In this document: positions 25,892 to 34,578 of the stretch, one piece after another
Layout: every line of letters begins with the position of its first letter
How positions within the stretch are numbered: the stretch's first letter is position 1
Source of the DNA: Novosphingobium sp. AP12
GTDB lineage: Bacteria; Pseudomonadota; Alphaproteobacteria; Sphingomonadales; Sphingomonadaceae
Reading direction: 5' to 3'
Assembly: GCF_000281975.1 (NCBI RefSeq)
Contig: NZ_AKKE01000158.1
Location: forward strand, 1 to 64,000
DNA length: 64,000 nucleotides
Notes under the pieces: generated by a model
Seen by the model: the letters and a program-made list of their open reading frames with translations, nothing else
What the model was told of the DNA's origin: nothing
Databases searched by the model: none
Made by a program: the position numbers and the translations under genes

Positions 25892-26457
25892 CAGGCAGCC
25901 TCATCTTCCGCCGCAGCGAGGTTGAAGCCTGTCTTTCGCTCGACCACGCCGACGATCTTGTCTCGAAACGCGGCGATCGCTTGTTCCGCAGTCATGTCGA
26001 GGGAAACTCGCATGAACGGGTGTGCTGCGTGGCCTGGGTGGCGCACGATGCCGGACACGAAGCGGTCACCAATTTTCAGCACGCCGGTGTTAACCTTGCC
26101 TTTGCCTTCGGCCGCCTTCCGGATCGCAACGCGGCCTTGGCGCGCTCCAGTTCGCGCGATGAGGTGCGGTGCAACCCCGTATTCGGCGAAGTAGCCCAGG
26201 AACCCGTCCGGCTTGCGCTCATCGACGTAGATCCTGATCGAATAGGTGCCGTCCTGGTTTTTCCGGGACGAGCCCTTTGTGATGGCGGCAGCGACTTGGG
26301 CCGACCACGTCCCGGCGCGCAAACGCGCCTCCTCCATCGGCGGGTTTGCTGCGGCAACGAGACCCGAACGGATAGCTTGGGACTCAATCCTTTTTCCAAG
26401 CGCCGTGAGCGTCGCAGCGATCTGCTTGGCCCCGGAAACTGGTAAGTTCCGGCTCAT
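25891..26457 (-). CDS. HK97 gp10-like tail completion protein
   Basis: 188 residues with the gp10-type layout: an N-terminal helix (SGAKQIAATLTALGKRIES), a central beta segment (GTYSIRIYVDERK, YFAEYGVAPH) and HPFMRVSLDM before the final helix. The sequence YGVAPH-HPFMR is a common signature of this family. It takes part in joining head and tail. ATGA overlap with the upstream adaptor. Confidence 0.78.
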   Translation of the reverse strand: MSRNLPVSGAKQIAATLTALGKRIESQAIRSGLVAAANPPMEEARLRAGTWSAQVAAAITKGSSRKNQDGTYSIRIYVDERKPDGFLGYFAEYGVAPHLIARTGARQGRVAIRKAAEGKGKVNTGVLKIGDRFVSGIVRHPGHAAHPFMRVSLDMTAEQAIAAFRDKIVGVVERKTGFNLAAAEDEAA

Positions 26458-26807
26458 GGATCATGCCCCTCGGCGCTAAGTTCCTCAGCCATCATCTCCC
26501 ACTCCTTGCGGTGACCCTTTTCCGCTGGGCCTGCGACGATGCGGAGCTTGCGACCGTCGATGTCGATCCGCATGCTCGATGTGACATCTATCCCGTCGAA
26601 ATAATCCACTCTGATGCGGGCCGGCCGGCGCTGGATGTTGACGTTCTGGTCGATGTTCTCGGAGCGTGAAGGCAGCACGTCCTGCACTTCGGCCCAGGCA
26701 TCCGACGCCTTTACCCAGCCGCCCTCGACCTTCGTGCCGTACGTCGGTTCGCGAGTGAACTCGCGAACCTCGAAGATGACGAAGACATCGCGCTTACCGA
26801 TGCTCAT
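26454..26807 (-). CDS. Head-tail adaptor / head closure protein
   Basis: 117 residues, beta-barrel-like (GGWVKASDAWAEVQDVLPSR, RIRVDYFDGI, RKLRIVAGPAEK), typical of SPP1 gp16/HK97 gp7-type head-closure proteins. ATGA overlaps on both sides place it in the head-to-tail connector block. Confidence 0.75.
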   Translation of the reverse strand: MSIGKRDVFVIFEVREFTREPTYGTKVEGGWVKASDAWAEVQDVLPSRSENIDQNVNIQRRPARIRVDYFDGIDVTSSMRIDIDGRKLRIVAGPAEKGHRKEWEMMAEELSAEGHDP

Positions 26808-27361
26808 GCGAACACCCGAAACGGCTGCAGCAAGTTTTCGACAGTCGTTGACATCGGGATGGACGCGGTGCTGGTGCCGGCGGCCGTCGTCTCCCGGTTG
26901 GCGTAGAGGTCACCCGTCATCAGCAGGATGGCGGCGCGGATAGCTGGCGGGAGGGTGTCGTAGCCGGCCCGGTACTGGATGCGCACCGATTCGGGCTGGG
27001 CGAGCACCGAGGGCCAGCGCTTCCCGAAAGCCGAACCGATTAGCAGGCCGCGCACCTCATACTCTGACGGCAGAATGGTAACCTCGGCAGCGGCGGCATC
27101 GAGGTGCTTCACGCTGACAATGTCGACGATCGGGGGGAACGGCAGGCGCATGCAGTCGCGGAACACGTCTTCGCGAACCTCCAGCGTCTGCATCCCGATC
27201 GCGCGGCCGAGCCATCCCTCCGGCCCGTCGATGTGCCCGGTCGCCGCCGCTACGTAGGCTTTGATGAGGTCGTCTTCGGCGCCATGCCGCACTCGCAGAT
27301 GGGCTTTCGCTTCATCAAGCGAGACCACAGGCTCAGGCGGCGTAACGACGAAGACGCGCAT
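26804..27361 (-). CDS. Head-tail connector (gp6-like)
   Basis: 185 residues. It opens with the gp6-type start (VTPPEPVVSLDEAKAHLRV, then EDDLIKAYVAAATGHI) and ends with a helix containing IRAAILLMTGDLYANRET. This is the gp6-like head-tail connector (adaptor ring) pattern. It lies immediately after the capsid-associated small genes. Confidence 0.82.
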   Translation of the reverse strand: MRVFVVTPPEPVVSLDEAKAHLRVRHGAEDDLIKAYVAAATGHIDGPEGWLGRAIGMQTLEVREDVFRDCMRLPFPPIVDIVSVKHLDAAAAEVTILPSEYEVRGLLIGSAFGKRWPSVLAQPESVRIQYRAGYDTLPPAIRAAILLMTGDLYANRETTAAGTSTASIPMSTTVENLLQPFRVFA

Positions 27362-27675
27362 TAGGCTATGGCCGCAGCCGTGGGCAGAGACACGCCGCGC
27401 GCCGTGTTGGCGCTGTTACGGGTGCCGGTGGCCGTTACTTCGTATGTCAGAGTTGCCCCAACATCTGCGGCCTGGACGACATAGGTTGTCGCGGTAGCCG
27501 CCGCGATGGCCACACCATTACGGAGCCAGCGGCGAGAGGTATCCGAACCATCGGCGATCGTTCCGCTCGCGCCCGTGAGCGTCTGGCCGACCTGGGCGGT
27601 GCCGGTGATCGTCGGCCGAGCGGTGAACCTCGGCACGCAGACAAAGCCGCGCGAGCGGCGAGCGGAACGTGCCAT
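27361..27675 (-). CDS. Ig-like phage protein (possible capsid decoration)
   Basis: 104 residues. A basic N-terminus is followed by a beta-sandwich repeat with the bacterial Ig-like pattern (ITGTAQVGQTLTGASGTIAD, then W-N at RWLRNGVAI and YVVQAADVG). Ig-like domains often decorate tailed-phage capsids. Position next to the capsid gene supports this. Confidence 0.6.
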   Translation of the reverse strand: MARSARRSRGFVCVPRFTARPTITGTAQVGQTLTGASGTIADGSDTSRRWLRNGVAIAAATATTYVVQAADVGATLTYEVTATGTRNSANTARGVSLPTAAAIA

Positions 27676-27677
27676 GG

Positions 27678-27941
27678 TCAGGCCGCCTTGTTGTCAGGCT
27701 TGGGGGCCTGCTTGTTCTCGGGCTTCGGGCCGTCCTTGCCGCCGGCATCGTCCTGCTTGGACTCGTCGACGTCGAGGGCATGCTGGTGACCAGCCTTGAC
27801 TTCCTTCTCGGTGGCCTCGCGCACGAGGCCCTTCTTCTCCAACTCCTCGAAGCGGCCATTGGCCATGTCAGTGAGGATCATGCCGGCTGTGACGCTGCCG
27901 TTGTCACCGAAGTGATCGTCCAAAACATATGCGTTTTTCAT
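27678..27941 (-). CDS. Small capsid-region protein
   Basis: 87 residues. The first half is ordered (FGDNGSVTAGMILTDM, ELEKKGLVREATEKEV) and the C-terminus is a Lys/Pro/Asp-rich low-complexity tail. Function unknown. It begins 52 bp downstream of the capsid-gene hairpin, so it may be expressed less than the capsid protein. Confidence 0.55.
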   Translation of the reverse strand: MKNAYVLDDHFGDNGSVTAGMILTDMANGRFEELEKKGLVREATEKEVKAGHQHALDVDESKQDDAGGKDGPKPENKQAPKPDNKAA

Positions 27942-27992
27942 GGGTCTCTCCTTCTCAGGTCAGAGGCGCACACGGCGCCGCTGACCGGAAAA

Positions 27993-28020
27993 GAGGTCCC
28001 TCGGAATTCCGAGGGACCTC
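27993..28020 (-). terminator. Perfect palindrome terminator after the capsid gene
   Basis: A perfect 28-bp palindrome whose left arm is GAGGTCCCTCGGAA. On the minus strand it is followed directly by TTTTCC. It starts 15 bp after the major capsid stop. Arms of 14 bp with a short T-run make a strong intrinsic-terminator candidate inside the late operon. Confidence 0.7.
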
Positions 28021-28034
28021 GATCCTCGCGCCGG

Positions 28035-29288
28035 TCAGGCGATGACCAGCGAGCCCTTCACCAGCGCGCCGGGACGACGCACCACGAGGGCGAGGCGCTT
28101 TTCCGCACGAACGGTCAGCATGTTCTTGATGAAGTTGTCGCGGTCCTGGTCGGAGATGCGGACTTCAGTGTCCATGCGGTCGAAGATCTGGCCGGCGAGC
28201 TTGAAGTTGCCGGTCAGGAAGTTCGAGGCGCCGATGCGCTTGGTCGACACGACTGGGCGACCCCAGAGGATCGGGCCGGCCACGCCCTGAGGGTTAGCGA
28301 AGATGTAGCCGTTCGCCGCGTCCTTGGTCAGCTCGATATTTGCCCAGGACGTGGGGTGCAGGACGATGCCGTCCGGCGCGTAGTCCGCCAACTCGACCTG
28401 CAGGATGGCGAGGCGCAGACGATCGATGCGGGTTTCCCCAGTGACCACGACCCCGGCCGGCTGAGCATACGCAGTCGCCTGCGTGTACAGGCCGTTGATG
28501 TGCTGGCCCGTGCCGTCCCCGAGGAGCAGTTCCGCATCTTCGACGTCGTCGAGGCCGTAGCGCAGTTCGCCGTCGATCAGGCTTTCCAGCTGGGGGATGT
28601 CGTCCATCGCCTGGCGCGACACCGGGACCCAGTGGGCGATGGTGCGAACCGGGGCATTGGCGACGTCCCAGGTGTAGTTCGATTCGGGCTTCTGCGCCGT
28701 TTCTGCGGTAGCGGCGGCGGCGTTGGTGCGCGCCGTCTGGTAGGCATACTCGATCGAGTTGCCATCGGTGCGGCCCGGGGTCAGGAGATCGCGGACGCGC
28801 ATCTGCTGGCGCTGCAGGCCGACGATCTCGGTCTGGCGGTCGGGACGGATCAGGCCGCCACCCGAACCGGTCGCGGTGGTGACCGCCTTCACGCTGAAAC
28901 CGACGGTGCCCTTGCATCCAGCCTCGATGTACGACTTGACGTCGGGGTGGTTGGCGACTTCGACGCCGAGGCTCTTGAGCAGCTGCTCATCATCACCGCC
29001 GCCGCGGCGGGACTGGGCAAGCTTCTGGGAAAGTTCCGTAACCTCACCGCGGATGGCTTCCAGGTCGACAAGCGCCTTGTCTGCCTTCTCCTTGGTTTCG
29101 GTCGTGATACGTTCGCCGGCCTCGCTCTTCGTCTTGAACTCGACGGCAAAGCCCTTCACCTCCTCGAGGGCGTGGGCGAGACGCTGGTCGAGCGACTTCT
29201 CTTCCTGGTCGCCATCCTTCTTGCGGCCAAACTCCGGCACATGTCGGGCGCCGACGGCGAGGGCCGCGGCAGAAACGATCATATTCAT
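28035..29288 (-). CDS. HK97-family major capsid protein
   Basis: 417 residues. Residues 1-105 form a charged helical delta/scaffold domain (ALEEVKGFAVEF, KEKADKALVDLEAIRGEV), and the mature HK97 fold follows (GGGLIRPDRQTEIVG, HWVPVSRQAMDDIPQLES, GDGTGQHINGL, PVVSTKRIGA). The ending RRPGALVKGSLV is typical. Cleavage by the adjacent prohead protease near residue 105-115 is expected. It forms the icosahedral shell. Confidence 0.92.
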   Translation of the reverse strand: MNMIVSAAALAVGARHVPEFGRKKDGDQEEKSLDQRLAHALEEVKGFAVEFKTKSEAGERITTETKEKADKALVDLEAIRGEVTELSQKLAQSRRGGGDDEQLLKSLGVEVANHPDVKSYIEAGCKGTVGFSVKAVTTATGSGGGLIRPDRQTEIVGLQRQQMRVRDLLTPGRTDGNSIEYAYQTARTNAAAATAETAQKPESNYTWDVANAPVRTIAHWVPVSRQAMDDIPQLESLIDGELRYGLDDVEDAELLLGDGTGQHINGLYTQATAYAQPAGVVVTGETRIDRLRLAILQVELADYAPDGIVLHPTSWANIELTKDAANGYIFANPQGVAGPILWGRPVVSTKRIGASNFLTGNFKLAGQIFDRMDTEVRISDQDRDNFIKNMLTVRAEKRLALVVRRPGALVKGSLVIA

Positions 29289-29302
29289 GATGGGTACTCG
29301 CG

Positions 29303-30127
29303 TCAGGCGGACTTCAGGGAGAAGCCGGCCAGGGTGTCCGAAAGAGCCTTGAGGCTCGGGTTGTTCGTCAGGTCACGCTCGGACTCCCTCCGGCGTAGTT
29401 CACTCAGGCCGTTGCCGACGAGGCCGGCGGCCCGGGTTTTCGAGAAGCCTGCCTCGCGCAGGAACTTCTCAAATTCGCGATCTGTGGGAAGCTCCCCATG
29501 GGCGAGCTTCAGTTTGACGGCTTCGACCCGCGCATCGTCGTTGGCAGGGAAGGTCACCAGGCTGATCTCAACGAGATCCAGCTTGGTCAGGGTGCGAATG
29601 CCCGTTTTCTCGTCGAAACTGCTCTCGCGAACCCAGTAGCCGATCGACAGGCCGGTGACGGTGCGGGCCTTCATGTGGGCGAAGGCGCGCTGTTCCATAG
29701 CGCCAGCGTCGAGAAGGATCTGCCCGTCGCCGAAAAGGCCGCGATCGTCTTCCTGCAGATTGGACCAGGCGCCGATCGGCTCGCTGGACTGATGCTGCCA
29801 GAGGATCGGCACCGGGCGCCCCTTGCCCTGTATCTCGGCAAGGCTGTCGGTGAATGCGCCCCGCGCGACAACCTCGTTGTAGCTGTCGACCACATCCCAG
29901 ACGGAGCCGTAGCCGTTGAAGCTACCGTCGTCCTGGACGGCCTTCACCTCGAAATCGAAGTCGCGGACCTTTAGGGCACCGCTATGCTTGCGACCGAACA
30001 ACGGGCGCTCAAGCAGGGGAGTGCGCATGTCATCCCCGTGAATGAACATTCCGGCCTCGTCTTGCGCGCGCAGCATCGCGAAGCGCGCCGCACGTTCAGC
30101 GATGACGTCGTCGATTTTCATCGTCAC
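29303..30127 (-). CDS. HK97-type prohead protease
   Basis: 274 residues of the U35/S78 prohead protease family. The catalytic His is in ILWQHQSSEPIG and the Ser in TVTGLSIGYWVRE. The flanking VVARGAFTDSL and LVEISLVTFPANDDA are standard family motifs. The region after about residue 190 is helical and acts as a scaffold-like tail. It cuts the delta domain of the capsid protein. Its start overlaps the portal stop (ATGA). Confidence 0.9.
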   Translation of the reverse strand: MTMKIDDVIAERAARFAMLRAQDEAGMFIHGDDMRTPLLERPLFGRKHSGALKVRDFDFEVKAVQDDGSFNGYGSVWDVVDSYNEVVARGAFTDSLAEIQGKGRPVPILWQHQSSEPIGAWSNLQEDDRGLFGDGQILLDAGAMEQRAFAHMKARTVTGLSIGYWVRESSFDEKTGIRTLTKLDLVEISLVTFPANDDARVEAVKLKLAHGELPTDREFEKFLREAGFSKTRAAGLVGNGLSELRRRESERDLTNNPSLKALSDTLAGFSLKSA

Positions 30128-31506
30128 TTCTCCTGGGGGACGCCGGCCAGATGATTTATGATGGCGCTTCGGCGGGCTAATTCAGCCGGGTCCGGGTTTC
30201 CGGCATCGAGGCTGAGGCCCAGCCAGTTGATGAGAGCCGAGCGAGCTTGCTGGTCGGCTCCGGCGCTCGTCTTCCCCAACATGTCGAGCGGCACCAAGTT
30301 AGACTGCACGGTCAGGATGTTGTCGCCGGGCATCGACGGCAGGTTTTCCTTCGAGCGCATCTCACCGCGCGTCATCACGCCGTTCTGTCCAAAGGCCGAG
30401 TACAGGGCTGCACGGGCGGCACTGTCGGCGGCCATGAGTGCTTCGCGATTGATCTCGGGGTAGACGCGCTTGCGGTCTGCGGCGGGCAGTAGCTGCTTCT
30501 TCACAGCCTGCTGGATGTTGGTCAGCAGAGGGTTGAGAAGCAGGGTTTGCCAGCCGAGCAGGAGCTGCTCGATGCCGCTGCCCCACATCGTCTGGCCCTT
30601 GGCGGCATGGCCGATAAGCATTGGTAGCATGCCGAACCAACGGCAGATTTCCTCGACGTCCCAGGCTCGCGATTCCAGCAGCTGGACCTCGGCCGGGTTC
30701 ATCTTGAGCGGAGCGAACTTGAAGTCCTTCTCCAGCGGCACGATGCGACCGCGCATGGCATCGCCAACGAACGTGTCGAAGATGGCAATAAGGTCGGAGC
30801 GCTGCTCAGGGCTGAGCTTTGTCCCGGCTGTTTCCATGAAGCCGGCCAGCTGCAGGCCGCTGCGGAATGTATCGGCAGCCGTCTTGTTGGCAGCCATGGC
30901 TCCGCCGAGCGTGCGCCGGCCGAACTCGATAGCTGAAAGCCCTACGTCGCCGCCAAGGGTCAGGCCGCGCAGGTGGAAGATCTTGTCGGCCGGGAGCTCC
31001 TCGGTCTTGCCTCGGTCGGCGACCAGGTACACCCGCTCGTTGTAGCGGTTGCGGGCGACCTGCACGAGATGCGGCGCGATCGGCGTCAATGCGGTGACCC
31101 GCTGCCCCAGCGTCTCTTTCTCGGCGTAAGCGTTGCCCCAGAGGTCCATCGCGGCGACCTGCCCAGACCAGAACTCTGCAGCGGTCTGGTCCCGGTTCGG
31201 TTCCTCATGGACCAGGTCGTAGAGCCAATGGTCGGGCTTGCTCTTCCGACCGCCGTCGGCAGCCTTTTCGAAAACACCCATACCCATGGACCCGACGACG
31301 TCGGATTTCAGCCGGACGCAGGCCCAAGCGGCAGGAAGGCCGAGCGTGGTCTTCTGGTTTACCGTCTGGCCAGCACTATCAATGCCTGAGGCGATCGCAT
31401 GTTTGCGCCGCGTCGGCTCGTCCTCGGGCGCGCCGCTCAGCTTGCCGTTGCTCTGTGAGCCCGAGCCCCAGCTCAGTACCGAGCCCACCCACTCCCCGAA
31501 ACCCAT
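30124..31506 (-). CDS. HK97-family portal protein
   Basis: A 460-residue dodecameric portal through which DNA enters the head. Recognised by the central segment LPADKIFHLRGLTLGG, the crown/wing region NPAEVQLLESRAWDVEEICRWFGM and the stem-proximal LLNPLLTNIQQAVKKQLL. Length is normal. It follows terL with a 1-bp overlap. Confidence 0.9.
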   Translation of the reverse strand: MGFGEWVGSVLSWGSGSQSNGKLSGAPEDEPTRRKHAIASGIDSAGQTVNQKTTLGLPAAWACVRLKSDVVGSMGMGVFEKAADGGRKSKPDHWLYDLVHEEPNRDQTAAEFWSGQVAAMDLWGNAYAEKETLGQRVTALTPIAPHLVQVARNRYNERVYLVADRGKTEELPADKIFHLRGLTLGGDVGLSAIEFGRRTLGGAMAANKTAADTFRSGLQLAGFMETAGTKLSPEQRSDLIAIFDTFVGDAMRGRIVPLEKDFKFAPLKMNPAEVQLLESRAWDVEEICRWFGMLPMLIGHAAKGQTMWGSGIEQLLLGWQTLLLNPLLTNIQQAVKKQLLPAADRKRVYPEINREALMAADSAARAALYSAFGQNGVMTRGEMRSKENLPSMPGDNILTVQSNLVPLDMLGKTSAGADQQARSALINWLGLSLDAGNPDPAELARRSAIINHLAGVPQEK

Positions 31507-33320
31507 CAGGCTGCTTTCATCTGGGAGATGAAGTCGTCGAGAGTGTTGTCGATGTCGTCCGGTTGGATCATCGGCTTAGTCGCGTTGATCATGGCGTCTA
31601 CTCCGTCGATCTTGTTCTGGCTGTTCGGCGTCACCTTCTTCGGAAGGAGGCTGCCGTTGATGCGCCGGTCGACGACCGCGTTGCCGATCATCCACGTCAT
31701 CACTGGGTTGGCGTCGTGGCGCAGTCGTTTCGCACCGGCCGTCACGCGGGCCTCGATGTCCCGGGCGGGGTCCGTGAAATTGTTGGCGTTCTTCGACATC
31801 TGCTCGGCGAAGGGTTGGCCGCCGTCATCCAGATCCTCGTTCAATCGGGAAGCCATGGCGAGGCCGCTGTTCCACTGGTCGAAGGTGGCTTTGTGGACTG
31901 CCAGCTGCTCCTTCAGGTCCCGGATCTGCGCTTCGATGACACGGTGGTCGATGAAGTCGCCCTCGGTTGTGACCAGGTGTCCGTCCTTCGCCCACTTCCG
32001 GTACATCTCAGTGGCCTGCTTGGTGGTAGCATCCTCCCGCAACAGACGCGCTTCTGGGCAGTAGAACCAGCTCTTCACCAGCAAGCGATCGTCCTCCCCC
32101 ATCGCTGCAAGCACGATAGCCGAGAGATCATCCACGTTCGAAAGGTCAGCGCCGATGTAACAGTCGAGGCCCCGGAAATCTTCCAGCGTCAGCGTGGGGT
32201 CCGAGCAGGCGATCCACTTCGAGACGTTCAACCAGGCGCTGGCCGCGCCCATCCACTTGTTGAGACGCTTCGTGAAGAACTCGCCCTCAGATCCCGGCGC
32301 GCCCTTCGCACCCGTTGCCTGGCGCCGCATGGCGGCGAGGCTGGGCGTGACGGGCATGAGCGGATTGGCCTTGATCCAGTTCGCCTCGTCGTAGGGGTCA
32401 TCCCCTGTCTTGCGCTCGGGCTTGAAATCCTTGGCTTCGTCGAGGGTGAAGATGATGGCGAAGAAGTGCTCGGCAGCGAGGGACTTCTCCAGCACCTTGG
32501 CCGCGTAGCTGCGCTGCTCGTAGCAAACCCCGTGCAGGTCAAATCCTGCTGTCGTGATCTTCCAGTACAGCGGGTTGCGACGTGAGCCGTCCGCCGAGTG
32601 GATGACGTCGAAGAGCGCGCGATCCTTGTGAGCGTGCAGCTCGTCGAGCACCGCGACGTGCGGGTTGTGGCCGTCCTGCGTCGAGCCCTTGGAGTTGATG
32701 GTCTGGATCTCGCCGGCATTGTCGGCGATCGTGATGGACTTGGCCCAGACCTGAAGCCCGAAGGCTTCCTGAAGGGCGGGAGAGCGCATCGCCATGATGC
32801 GCGCCGGCTTGAAAACCTTCAGCGCCTGGGCGCCGGTCGTGGCCCCGATCAGGATGAGCGGGCCCGGCTCGTTCTCGCAGCAGGCGCAATAGAGGACGAC
32901 ACCGGCCGTTAGCGTGGACTTCGCGCCCTTGCGGGCCATCTCGATGTACACATCGGTGAACCGGCGCAGGCCGGTGGCCTTGTCCCGCCAGCCAAACACG
33001 GTGGCGAGGATGAAAACCTGCACCGGCTCGAGCGAGAGGTTCGGAGTCTCCCACTGGCCTTCGACGTGCGGCAGCTTTTCGATGAAGTCGCAGACGTCGT
33101 TCGCGTGCCACTCGTCGTACCGGTATGGGTAGTTCCGGCGGCGCGAGCGCTTCAGATCGTCGAGGTGCCGCTGCGCCGCCTGGCGCACGAACTTGCAGTA
33201 CTTGCGCTGCTTCTTGTCCGCCACCGCAGCCTTGGCATAGGCAAGCGCGACAGCGGCATAGTCACGGGCGTGGCCGGTTGCCGTTACGGGCGAAGGGGTT
33301 GCCGGTTTTCGTCGGGTCAT
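31506..33320 (-). CDS. Terminase large subunit
   Basis: 604 residues, Terminase_1 family. The ATPase domain shows a Walker A-like ARKGAKST near residue 130 and a Walker B-like VAVLDELHAHK near 225. The nuclease domain has metal-binding acidic residues in GLDCYIGADLSNVDD and near the C-terminus (IDGVDAMI). It cuts concatemers and pumps DNA into the prohead. The 5' end overlaps terS by 59 bp. Confidence 0.92.
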   Translation of the reverse strand: MTRRKPATPSPVTATGHARDYAAVALAYAKAAVADKKQRKYCKFVRQAAQRHLDDLKRSRRRNYPYRYDEWHANDVCDFIEKLPHVEGQWETPNLSLEPVQVFILATVFGWRDKATGLRRFTDVYIEMARKGAKSTLTAGVVLYCACCENEPGPLILIGATTGAQALKVFKPARIMAMRSPALQEAFGLQVWAKSITIADNAGEIQTINSKGSTQDGHNPHVAVLDELHAHKDRALFDVIHSADGSRRNPLYWKITTAGFDLHGVCYEQRSYAAKVLEKSLAAEHFFAIIFTLDEAKDFKPERKTGDDPYDEANWIKANPLMPVTPSLAAMRRQATGAKGAPGSEGEFFTKRLNKWMGAASAWLNVSKWIACSDPTLTLEDFRGLDCYIGADLSNVDDLSAIVLAAMGEDDRLLVKSWFYCPEARLLREDATTKQATEMYRKWAKDGHLVTTEGDFIDHRVIEAQIRDLKEQLAVHKATFDQWNSGLAMASRLNEDLDDGGQPFAEQMSKNANNFTDPARDIEARVTAGAKRLRHDANPVMTWMIGNAVVDRRINGSLLPKKVTPNSQNKIDGVDAMINATKPMIQPDDIDNTLDDFISQMKAA

Positions 33321-33684
33321 CCGTCACCTTGCCAACACGGCTCTTGCGACCAGCGATCCCGAGAAGCTCGGCATACTGCCGAAGCACAGTGAGCGACGCC
33401 ATCGGGGGCGGCTCACCACCGGCCTTGAACGCCCGTCGCACAAGCTCCTCGAGCGAGCAGTAGCGCGCGAACAGATCGCTATCGAGTTCAACGATGCCAG
33501 CCGACATGACGCGGCCGAGGTTCTCCTGCCAGATCTCGATCGCACCGGGGGTCAGGTAGTCCGGCATCGCTGGTGGCGATCCGGGAACGATGATCTCGGT
33601 GCGCCCAAAATCTGCGGTGCCGGGAAGCTTACCCTGCCGCGATGCCTTCACGGCCGGGGGGTCCGGCTTGCGGCCTCGCTGCAT
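33262..33684 (-). CDS. Terminase small subunit (P27 family)
   Basis: 140 residues of the P27-type small terminase: a basic N-terminus (RGRKPDPPAVKASRQGKLPG), a central helix pair (AIEIWQENLGRVMSAGIVELDSDLFARYCSL) and LTVLRQYAELLGI. It binds the packaging site and hands DNA to terL. The DNA just upstream holds a long stem-loop and an AT-rich repeat block that could be the packaging site. Confidence 0.85.
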   Translation of the reverse strand: MQRGRKPDPPAVKASRQGKLPGTADFGRTEIIVPGSPPAMPDYLTPGAIEIWQENLGRVMSAGIVELDSDLFARYCSLEELVRRAFKAGGEPPPMASLTVLRQYAELLGIAGRKSRVGKVTDDPTKTGNPFARNGNRPRP

Positions 33685-33780
33685 GCGGGCACCTCCAAAA
33701 TTTAATTGGGCTCCAAAAATTCAATTGGTCCCAGAAGTTTAAATCGTGCGCGCAAAAAAAGTGGTCGGAGGGCGGTCCTG

Positions 33781-33820
33781 AGCGCCGGGGCGCCGGACTT
33801 TCGACCCGCCCCCCGGCGCT
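33781..33820. repeat. Long stem-loop upstream of terS
   Basis: AGCGCCGGGG (33781-33790) and CCCCGGCGCT (33811-33820) are perfect 10-bp arms with a 20-base GC-rich loop. It lies about 100 bp upstream of the terS start. It may terminate early transcripts or form part of a cos/pac site. Confidence 0.5.
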
Positions 33821-33840
33821 CTGAATAAATCACAGAATTG

Positions 33841-33930
33841 TTATTAAATTACGCGCAATATTATTGCATAAAACGGATATAATATCAACCAATAGTAATA
33901 TTATTACTCGATCGGCAATATAATTACGCG
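33841..33930. repeat. AT-rich repeat cluster upstream of terminase genes
   Basis: About 90 bp of unusually AT-rich DNA. It has two palindromes sharing the core AATATTATT: 33855-33867 with arms GCAATA/TATTGC and 33894-33908 with arms AGTAATA/TATTACT. There is also a direct repeat AATTACGCG at 33847-33855 and 33922-33930. Such a block next to terS is a good place for IHF bending or small-terminase binding. Confidence 0.6.
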
Positions 33931-34130
33931 TGGTCACGTAGCGGTGGCGTCATTTCCACGACGACACACGAAGCGCCGACGCCCATGACTCGTGCGGCAA
34001 GGCGCATGATCCACACACCGGCCCGGATGCGCACAGCGGCACGGAGTTTTCCGGTCACCTCGATGTTGAGCGTCATGTCCTTCATCACCTCGCTCATTGG
34101 TACGCTCATTGATACCGGGATGGCGGCCAT
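33924..34130 (-). CDS. Small phage protein before the packaging region
   Basis: 68 residues, mixed strand and helix (LNIEVTGKLRAAVRIRAGVW), no known family. I chose the ATG at 34130 because AGGAGA lies six bases upstream. A later ATG at 34109 overlaps the HNH stop as ATGA but has no ribosome site. It overlaps HNH by 25 bp. Confidence 0.55.
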   Translation of the reverse strand: MAAIPVSMSVPMSEVMKDMTLNIEVTGKLRAAVRIRAGVWIMRLAARVMGVGASCVVVEMTPPLRDHA

Positions 34131-34444
34131 TGACGTCTCCTGTCTCGCGCCCGCTTGCTCTCGGCAGCGGTCTTGAAGTGGTGGCATGGCCGGCAGATGC
34201 CCTGGTAGTTCTCGCGGTCACTCGTGCCGCCTTCAGCCAGTGGTTTGATGTGGTCGGCGATCGTCGCGGCGGTGACGCGGCCCTCGGACTGGCAGACCCG
34301 GCAGAGCGGCTCCTCGCGCAGTACGATGTCTCGCATGATCTCGTGTTCGCGCCCGTACCCGCGGGCCTGCCTGCTCTTGCGGCTCGTTGCCCATGCCTTG
34401 GGGGCAGGGCGCTTGCTGTTGTACTTGGGTGGTCGGGTGGGCAT
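34106..34444 (-). CDS. HNH endonuclease
   Basis: 112 residues with two CxxC pairs (CRVC, CRPC) and the HNH core ADHIKPLAEGGTSDRENYQG, where His, Asn and the final CRPCHH supply the metal site. A small HNH protein beside terS/terL is needed for packaging cleavage in several HK97-like phages, so it probably works with terminase. A free-standing homing nuclease is less likely given its place. The start at 34444 removes a poorly supported 19-codon leader. Confidence 0.88.
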   Translation of the reverse strand: MPTRPPKYNSKRPAPKAWATSRKSRQARGYGREHEIMRDIVLREEPLCRVCQSEGRVTAATIADHIKPLAEGGTSDRENYQGICRPCHHFKTAAESKRARDRRRQWPPSRYQ

Positions 34445-34578
34445 CAGAAGCGCTTCGCGCGTCCCCCCAGAAGCGAGGTGCTCCTGTGAGGTGGTGCGCA
34501 TGTGGCTATGCCAACTGAGAACGCCTGCTGCTCCTGGCAGCTGATAAGTAGATCAATACGTGAACATGGGTGCATTCG

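Noticed and set aside
27669..29639. Long plus-strand open frame over the capsid gene
   Set aside because: Antisense shadow of the capsid and flanking genes; no recognisable motif.
34445..34578. Late promoter or Q-type loading site in the gap before HNH
   Set aside because: I looked for -35/-10 pairs with 16-18 bp spacing and found none convincing.
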